Shown piece after piece: positions 58,718 to 64,000 of a stretch of 64,000 nucleotides of DNA. Each line of letters starts with the position of its first letter. The stretch's first letter is position 1. Origin of the DNA: Gordonia sp. 'Campus' (GTDB lineage: Bacteria; Actinomycetota; Actinomycetes; Mycobacteriales; Mycobacteriaceae); assembly GCF_022206305.1 (NCBI RefSeq), contig NZ_JAKOIW010000009.1, positions 112,544-176,543 of the forward strand, in the 5' to 3' direction. The translations under genes and the position numbers were made by a program. The notes beneath the pieces are model-generated. The model was not told where the DNA came from, ran no database searches, and was given only the letters and a program-made list of their open reading frames with translations.

Positions 58718-60555
58718 CGGACAAACTGTCGAAGGAACCGGCCAAGGCCGCGACGCCCACCCCCGACGCGGTGTTGCGCACCGCGGTGGAGATGTTGCGC
58801 AAACACGGTGAGGACGCCATCGCCGACCGTGCGCTCCGCGTCCGCGAGAGCCCGGCGCCGCAGGGCACGGTCGTGGTCATCGGAGAGGTCAGTCGAGGCA
58901 AGAGTTCACTCGTCAACACGCTCGTCGGGGTGAGTGGGCTGGCACCTGTCGACACCGAGATCACGACGTCGGTCTACGTGCGGTTCACCCCCGCCACCGA
59001 TGACCTGCCGGCCGGAACCGCCCTCGTCGAATTCCCCGGCGCCACGCACCGCATCCCCGCCACCGAACTCGCCGACTGGGTCACCGTCGGCGGCCGGTTC
59101 GCGGCCGGGGTTCCCGCGGAGCGGCTCGCACCGGGCACGCCGGTCGATTCCGTTCTGGTGCCGCCGGTCTCGGCGCGCGTGGGAGTGGCGTCGCCGCTGT
59201 TGCCGGGTGTCACGGTCGTCGACACCCCGGGGGTCGGCTCACTGGTCCCCGAACACGTCGAAGCCGCGGTGAGCGCGGCCCGCGGGGCGTCGGTCCTGGT
59301 GATGGTGTGCGACGCGACGGCGCCCCTGAGCGCACCGGAACTCGACTTCTTGCGCAGCGTCGGCGAGGAGATCGCTTCCGTGGTCCTCGTCGTCACCAAG
59401 ACCGATCTGGTGATGCGGCAGTGGCGGACGGTCGTGGCCGAGAACCGACAACTGATCGGCGCCAACGCACCTCGCTTCGCGCACATCCCGATCATCGGCG
59501 TCTCCAACCGCATCGCCGAACAGGCCGGCGCCATCGACGACCCCGACCGCCGGCAGCGTGCCCTCGCCGCGTCGGGCATCCCCGAACTCGTCGACGCCCT
59601 GACCCCCCTCGTGCGCGAGGGGGCGGCCTCGCCGGTACGCAACGCGCTGCAGTTGACCTTCGCCGGACTCGACGACGTCCGCGCGCGACTCGTTCTGGAG
59701 ATGAAGGCCTCGACCGCCACCCCTGCCGAACGCGCCGACATCGAAGCCGAACGAGATCGGTTGCAACGCCTCAAGGATCGCCGCCGGGAATGGCGGGCGC
59801 GCCTCACCCAGGACATCACGGCGGCGTCGTTGCGAACCGACGACCTCATGCGAGATCGGTTCGATAGCTTGCTCGGCCAGTGGTCGACGCGGATCGACAG
59901 ACTCCGCTTCTACGAGCCGCACCGCGCGGGTCAGGAACTCATCGCGCAGATGACCGTCGACCTCGAGGCGGCCGCGAGGGAGGTGAGTGCGTCGTTCGTG
60001 GCCGGCATCGAGCGGATCGCCGACGCGCTGTTCGCCGACGCCGCGATCTCGTCGGAACTCGTCGACCGTATCGCAGGCGGCGCCGGTGACCTGAAACTGC
60101 GTGAGCAGGAGAAGATCTCGCCGTGGAAGAACATGGTCGACCCCATCCTGCTGTCCATCGTCGCCGCGGGTGGCCCGCTGGCCATCATCCCCGTGGTCAA
60201 CGTGGTGGCCGTGCCCGTCTGGGCCGGTGTCGTCGTCGGATTCCGCGCGTCGAAGGTGGGCAAGGAGAACCACCGGAAGTGGCTCACCAAGGCGGTCAAC
60301 GACATGAAGGCCGACGTACGGTCGCAGCTGCAGTCGATCAAGGCCCAGGCCAGTGGCGACCTGCAGATCGCCTACGACGAGTTGCTCGAGCGTCTGCTGG
60401 CCGAATCGACGAAGATCGTGAACGACGCCGTGGCCGAGTCGAAGAAGTCAGCCGCCGAGCGGGAGAAGACGGCCGCCGACCTGCGGAACCAGATCATCGC
60501 GGTCGACAATGTCCGCAAGGCCGTCGCTCGGATTCTCCGGGCGCCCACCGGATGA
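58714..60555 (+). CDS. Dynamin-like GTPase 2 with membrane hairpin (IniA-like)
   Basis: 613 aa from ATG 58714 (ATGA overlap; GTG 58705 is possible). G1 GEVSRGKSS (57-65), G3 DTPGVGS, G4 TKTD. A long coiled-coil part is followed by a hydrophobic hairpin near 485-510 (ILLSIVAAGGPLAIIPVVNV, VVAVPVWAGVVVGF) that would act as the membrane-inserting paddle, and a C-terminal helix rich in Lys and Glu. Family members remodel or repair membranes. IniA in mycobacteria is induced by cell-wall drugs such as isoniazid. Confidence 0.9.
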   Translation: MTDKLSKEPAKAATPTPDAVLRTAVEMLRKHGEDAIADRALRVRESPAPQGTVVVIGEVSRGKSSLVNTLVGVSGLAPVDTEITTSVYVRFTPATDDLPAGTALVEFPGATHRIPATELADWVTVGGRFAAGVPAERLAPGTPVDSVLVPPVSARVGVASPLLPGVTVVDTPGVGSLVPEHVEAAVSAARGASVLVMVCDATAPLSAPELDFLRSVGEEIASVVLVVTKTDLVMRQWRTVVAENRQLIGANAPRFAHIPIIGVSNRIAEQAGAIDDPDRRQRALAASGIPELVDALTPLVREGAASPVRNALQLTFAGLDDVRARLVLEMKASTATPAERADIEAERDRLQRLKDRRREWRARLTQDITAASLRTDDLMRDRFDSLLGQWSTRIDRLRFYEPHRAGQELIAQMTVDLEAAAREVSASFVAGIERIADALFADAAISSELVDRIAGGAGDLKLREQEKISPWKNMVDPILLSIVAAGGPLAIIPVVNVVAVPVWAGVVVGFRASKVGKENHRKWLTKAVNDMKADVRSQLQSIKAQASGDLQIAYDELLERLLAESTKIVNDAVAESKKSAAEREKTAADLRNQIIAVDNVRKAVARILRAPTG

Positions 60556-60600
60556 ACACGCGTTTGATGTGCGACGATCTGCAGCTGAGGAGGTGACCGC

Positions 60601-62370
60601 GTGACACAGGAGAGCAGACGGCGACTGTGTATCGACTTCGGCACCAGTAACACCGCGGCCGCGTACCGCATCGGGGTGGGCGAGCCGGTGATCGTCCCGC
60701 TGGGTCCGAGCGGCCCGGCCATGCCCTCGGCCGTGTTCGCCGACGACAGGGCCATCGTCGTCGGCCACGATGCGGTGGTCCGGCGCCTGCAAGCTCCCGA
60801 CGCCTTCGAGGACACCCCGAAGTCGCGCATCGACGACGGGGAGATCGAACTGGGCGACCGGTTCTGGCCCGTCGAGGATCTCATCGGGGCCGTCCTGCGC
60901 CACGTGCACCGGGTCGCGTTGCGGCACAGCGGGTCCGTCGGCTTCGACTCGATCGTCCTGACCCACCCGGACCGGTGGAGCGAACGCCGCAAGGGGGTGC
61001 TGCGACGTGCCGCCGAACGTGCGGGATTCGGTGCCGACCGGCTCCGCCTGGCCTCCGAATCGCTCGCCGCGGCCTGGTATTACGTCTACCGCGGGCACGA
61101 CGTCAGCGGTGACGAACGCATGTGTGTGTTCGACTTCGGAGCGGGCACGTGCGACGTCGCGGTGCTCGTCCGCGACGGTGGCGGCGGCTTCACCGTGACC
61201 GGTTCGGGCGGCGACAACCACCTCGGCGGACGGGATCTCGATGCCCGGATGATCCGCTGGGTGCACGACGAGGCCGCCGAGCTCGATCCCGACCTTCCCC
61301 GGCAACTGCGCACACCGGCGGCGGCCATCGCGCTGGCCGACCATGTGCGGGCGGCCAAGGAAGCACTGTCCGACACCGCACAGGCCGTCATCGAACTGCC
61401 CGGAACCCGACACACCCTTCTCCTGACGAGGCGCGAATTCGAGTCCATGATCGGGCCCTTCGTCGACCGGGCCGTCGAGCTGACACGGGACGCCATCGCC
61501 CGCGCCGATGCGGCCGGATCGGGGCCGACGGGTGCGGTCACCGTCTATGTGACCGGCGGGACGAGCAGCATCCCGCTGTTGCAGTCGGCGTTGTCGTCAG
61601 TCGGTCGCGTCGCCCGGATCGGCGATCCCAAGGTGGTCGTCGCGCAGGGCGGTCTCCTGCGATCCACCAACGTCGTACCCGGCGGGGACGTCGAGACGGC
61701 AAGTGCCGAGACGACGGCGCGACGGATCGCGTTCCCGGCGTTGCCCGCGGGCGCGGTCGTCTCGGGTGTCGCGGCGCGCAGCGGGCAGGTCGTCGGCGCG
61801 GGCGAGCCACTGGCCACCGTCGAGTCCTCGGCGGGACGGGTCACGATCGATGCGCCGGTCGCCGGCACGGTACACGGATTGGACCTGCGTGCGGGCGTCG
61901 TCGCACAGCCCGGTGTGGTCTTCGCGGCCATCGGTCCCGTCGACCTCCGCCCCGACCAGTGGCCCCGACTCCACCGCGAGCCGGCGGTGGTCTCACCGGT
62001 GCAGCCCCGGTACACCGCTCCGGCGGCGCACACCCCGGTCCCGCCGCACACCCCGGCGCCGCAGCAGCCCTACCTCGCGCACCCCCAGCCGGGACCACTT
62101 CCTCCCGCGGCCGTTCCCGCTGCTGCGCAACCGTTTTCGGAGGGAAGCGCGCCGGAGAAGGTCAATGCCTACGGGTTGGCGGGTCTCGTGGTGGGGATCC
62201 TCGGTTTCCCGTTGTGCCTCGGCACGATCATCGGTCTGGTGCTGACGGTCGTGGGGATCACCCGCGCCGGTGGCCGCCGCGACGCCCTCACCACGACGGC
62301 CCTCGTCATCAACATCCTGGGCGCCGTCGCCTGGGTGGCGTTCGTCATCTGGGCGGTCGTCAGCGGCTGA
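60601..62370 (+). CDS. Hsp70-like ATPase fused to lipoyl-like and membrane domains
   Basis: 589 aa. Residues 1-365 are an Hsp70/actin-type ATPase (IDFGTSNT at 11-18, FDFGAGTCDVAVL, VTGGTSSIPLL). There is no substrate-binding domain; instead a beta-rich biotinyl/lipoyl-like segment (about 385-450: GQVVGAGEPLATVESSAGR, TIDAPVAGTVHGLDLRAG) lacks the modified-lysine motif. A Pro-rich linker (about 465-515) leads to a DUF4190-like two-helix membrane domain (GLAGLVVGILGFPLCLGTII, INILGAVAWVAFVIWAVVSG). A GAGGTGACC Shine-Dalgarno precedes the GTG. Co-oriented with both dynamins, 45 nt downstream. Confidence 0.88.
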   Translation: MTQESRRRLCIDFGTSNTAAAYRIGVGEPVIVPLGPSGPAMPSAVFADDRAIVVGHDAVVRRLQAPDAFEDTPKSRIDDGEIELGDRFWPVEDLIGAVLRHVHRVALRHSGSVGFDSIVLTHPDRWSERRKGVLRRAAERAGFGADRLRLASESLAAAWYYVYRGHDVSGDERMCVFDFGAGTCDVAVLVRDGGGGFTVTGSGGDNHLGGRDLDARMIRWVHDEAAELDPDLPRQLRTPAAAIALADHVRAAKEALSDTAQAVIELPGTRHTLLLTRREFESMIGPFVDRAVELTRDAIARADAAGSGPTGAVTVYVTGGTSSIPLLQSALSSVGRVARIGDPKVVVAQGGLLRSTNVVPGGDVETASAETTARRIAFPALPAGAVVSGVAARSGQVVGAGEPLATVESSAGRVTIDAPVAGTVHGLDLRAGVVAQPGVVFAAIGPVDLRPDQWPRLHREPAVVSPVQPRYTAPAAHTPVPPHTPAPQQPYLAHPQPGPLPPAAVPAAAQPFSEGSAPEKVNAYGLAGLVVGILGFPLCLGTIIGLVLTVVGITRAGGRRDALTTTALVINILGAVAWVAFVIWAVVSG

Positions 62371-62380
62371 GGAGTTCGTG

Positions 62381-62400
62381 CCGGGACCTTCGGCACTCGG
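62381..62400 (+). promoter_or_regulatory. DosR-box-like sequence upstream of the universal stress gene
   Basis: GGGACCTTCGGCAC at 62383-62396 has the DosR layout GGGAC-N4-GTCCC, with 3 of 5 matches in the second half. It lies 106-120 nt before the universal stress protein ATG. It can also fold as a short GTGCCG / CGGCAC hairpin after the Hsp70-like gene, so it may instead be a terminator. Confidence 0.35.
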
Positions 62401-62506
62401 CCGGTGACGTCCGGCCCCATGCCTTTTCGTCGCCGCCGCGGTGACGATGGGGGTGCTGCGCCATCCAGAAATGGCGACACCGAAGAGAACGACCTTGGAG
62501 GCCGCG

Positions 62507-63166
62507 ATGATCGGCTCATCGACAGATCCCTCCGCACCAATCGTGGCCGCGGTGGACGGTGAGATCGTCCTCGGGTCGCCTGCGCTGGCGCTACGGCATG
62601 CGTCGGCGCAGGCGCACATGCTGGTCGTCGGCCGGCGGGGACTCGGGGGTGTACGGGGATTGCTCCTCGGCTCGGTGAGCACCGATGCTGCGGCGAACGC
62701 GCAGTGTCCTGTCGTGCTGGTCGGGGGTCCGGCGCCGGACACGGGTCCGGTGGTCGTGGGGGTCGACGGCTCGCCGACGTCTCACGCCGCGATCGCTCAT
62801 GCGTTTCGTCAAGCCGATCCGCTGGGCACGTCGCTGCTGGCGGTGCACAGCTTCGGGGGGTTCTCGGGCGCCGCATTCCACGGCCAGGGGCAGCAGGTCA
62901 TCCGACAGTTGCGCGACGAGGCCGAGGCCATGCTGGGTGAACAGCTCGCCGGTCACGCGGAGGACTTTCCCGACGTGCGGGTCGAGAAGCGAGTGGCGAT
63001 CGGTGCACCGGCAGCCGACATCGCCGACGCCGCGGAGTCGGCGCGACTCGTCGTCCTCGGGACCCGGGGGCGCGGCGGCTTCCGAGGACTGCTGCTGGGT
63101 TCGGTCAGTCAAGCGGTCGTCCAGGTGGCGCCATGTCCGGTGATGGTCGTGCAGAACGAACTCTGA
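62507..63166 (+). CDS. Universal stress protein, with a shortened first UspA domain
   Basis: 219 aa from ATG 62507 (GGAGG 5 nt upstream). The second half (about 85-219) is a full UspA domain (VVVGVDGSPTSHAAIAHAFR, VVLGTRGRGGFRGLLLGSVS with the G-2X-G-9X-G(S/T) ATP motif). The first half has only the start (IVAAVDG) and the end (LVVGRRGLGGVRGLLLGSVS) of a UspA domain; the middle 70-80 residues are missing, suggesting an internal deletion. Tandem USPs in mycobacteria are often DosR-controlled. Confidence 0.87.
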   Translation: MIGSSTDPSAPIVAAVDGEIVLGSPALALRHASAQAHMLVVGRRGLGGVRGLLLGSVSTDAAANAQCPVVLVGGPAPDTGPVVVGVDGSPTSHAAIAHAFRQADPLGTSLLAVHSFGGFSGAAFHGQGQQVIRQLRDEAEAMLGEQLAGHAEDFPDVRVEKRVAIGAPAADIADAAESARLVVLGTRGRGGFRGLLLGSVSQAVVQVAPCPVMVVQNEL

Positions 63167-63195
63167 ACGCGAACCCCGGGTCCGGCGGAGTTCGG

Positions 63196-63756
63196 TCAGT
63201 GATGGCTGCCGACGTCGAGGTCGCGCCACGCGGCGTCCCAACGCCGGGAGCGGTGACGATCAGCGGCGGCGCGGACGAGTGCACTCGCGCCCCACCAGCC
63301 GAGCGCCACGAGCATCGCCACGGCGGCTCCGGCGACGATGCCTTCGACCACCGCGTCGGCGTTGGTGAGCGGAGGCGGAACCACCGCCCCGGCGTCGTCG
63401 ATCCAGACGATCCGGACCCGGCCGGGCGAGTCGAGGCGGTCCGCGGGGACCGTCGCGGTGAGTCGGCGACCGTCGGGGCCCTTCCACGCCACCGTGGTGT
63501 CGTCGCCCTCCCTCTCGGGTGCGCGGACCACCGTCGTGCTGACCGAATGCCGCGGACTCTGCTCGGCGGCCGCGGCCCGGTGGGCGGCATAGGTGTCACC
63601 GCCGACGGTCAGGGCCACCATCAAACCGGCGAGTGCGGCCAGCGAAAGTGCCGACAGCACGGTGGTTTCCAACCGATCTCCGGCCCGGACGAGACCGTTC
63701 GACGAGGCATGCATGAATCGCCAGCTGTGTAGCTCACGGGCGAGGAACCTCAGCAT
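63196..63756 (-). CDS. Rv1733c-like conserved membrane protein
   Basis: 186 aa from ATG 63756, fixed by AGGAGG 5 nt upstream; a GTG at 63807 would extend it by 17 residues. Two membrane helices: after NGLVRAGDRLETTVLSALSL (about 20-50) and near the end (VVEGIVAGAAVAMLVALGWW). The external part contains VRIVWIDDAGAVVPPPLTNA. The GLVRAGDRLE start and the IWIDDAG-like segment match the Rv1733c family, a DosR-regulated mycobacterial protein of unknown function. Convergent with the universal stress gene. Confidence 0.85.
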   Translation of the reverse strand: MLRFLARELHSWRFMHASSNGLVRAGDRLETTVLSALSLAALAGLMVALTVGGDTYAAHRAAAAEQSPRHSVSTTVVRAPEREGDDTTVAWKGPDGRRLTATVPADRLDSPGRVRIVWIDDAGAVVPPPLTNADAVVEGIVAGAAVAMLVALGWWGASALVRAAADRHRSRRWDAAWRDLDVGSHH

Positions 63757-63838
63757 GTCCGCCTCCTGATGTCCGGTGAGGTGGTCCGCAAGACGTGATG
63801 CCGCCACCTACATGGTCGGTGCAGACGGGGCTTCGAAG

Positions 63839-63858
63839 ACAGGGCCTTTGGTCCTCGC
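63839..63858 (-). promoter_or_regulatory. DosR-box-like palindrome upstream of the Rv1733c-like gene
   Basis: GGGCC-TTTG-GTCCT (63842-63855) matches the DosR consensus GGGAC-TWWA-GTCCC at 8 of 10 arm positions with the correct 4-nt spacer, about 85-100 nt before the chosen start. The remaining sequence to the window end (63859-64000) holds no gene I can support. Confidence 0.5.
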
Positions 63859-63971
63859 CCCTGTCGGATCCGAGGTGTCGCCGAGCTCGCCGACATCCCG
63901 GACGGACCAATTTCAGTCGTTCGACTCACATGTGATCGAGGATCGACGTATCCTCAGCCTTGCGCCGGGAA

Positions 63972-63995
63972 CCGACACCGCGCGGGGGGTGTCGG
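63972..63995. terminator. Hairpin near the right edge
   Basis: An 8-bp stem CCGACACC / GGTGTCGG with an 8-nt loop. It may end a gene entering from the right; its partner gene is outside the window. Confidence 0.35.
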
Positions 63996-64000
63996 GGCGC

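Overview
The window is high-GC actinobacterial DNA. A ribosomal stalk operon (rplJ-rplL), a complete Mce lipid-import operon with its ATPase, rpoB-rpoC, a pair of IniA/IniC-like dynamin GTPases and an Rv1733c-like membrane protein together point to a mycolic-acid-bearing member of the Mycobacteriales. Gordonia or a close relative is my best inference; there is no 16S or other decisive marker here. No rRNA, tRNA, CRISPR array, insertion sequence or prophage was seen.

Layout. 1-2.1 kb: minus-strand ABC importer (FecCD-type permease and an ATPase cut by the window edge) behind a clear cobalamin riboswitch, so probably B12 or corrinoid uptake. 2.2-7.4 kb: lactate dehydrogenase, two small secreted proteins, DUF1275 and YihY membrane proteins, a DUF2786 protein and a zinc metallohydrolase. 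7.5-10.1 kb: overlapping trio of a Pro-rich protein, a DUF1023 alpha/beta hydrolase with a WXG-like N-terminus and a lipoprotein, resembling a type VII secretion effector module. 10.2-18.9 kb: hydantoinase/oxoprolinase locus (hyuA, hyuB, an NCS1 permease with an extra zinc-ribbon tail) with a divergent PucR regulator and an AmiC-like cytosolic ligand-binding protein. 19-22.4 kb: CocE/NonD hydrolase and a GH76-like glycosidase. 22.4-23.8 kb: rplJ-rplL with leader hairpin and terminator. 24-25 kb: AbiEi/DUF559-type protein. 25.3-37.4 kb: mceG-yrbEA-yrbEB-mceABCDEF plus two Mce-associated membrane proteins. 37.6-45.4 kb: rpoB-rpoC, with a wild-type rifampicin region and a 20-bp perfect terminator stem. 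45.5-52.5 kb: secreted lipase-like protein, then a four-gene catabolic operon (aldehyde dehydrogenase, mycothiol-dependent-isomerase-like protein, SDR, acyl-CoA synthetase) opposite an AraC regulator. 52.5-55.5 kb: glutaminase-STAS, a VOC protein, a broken AbiEi-like remnant and a membrane-anchored AlbA_2 protein. 55.6-62.4 kb: the most unusual region, an ECF sigma factor with two acidic repeat proteins, divergent from two dynamin-like GTPases and an Hsp70-like ATPase fused to a lipoyl-like fold and a membrane domain. 62.4-64 kb: a universal stress protein and an Rv1733c homologue, each behind a DosR-box-like sequence.

Themes. Much of the window concerns the envelope: lipid import (Mce), membrane remodelling (dynamin/Hsp70) and secretion. 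Several short tandem repeats and a dispersed palindromic repeat sit at gene borders, one of them in frame inside a Mce-associated protein. Starts were chosen from visible Shine-Dalgarno sequences and known homologues, and often differ from the longest possible reading frame.
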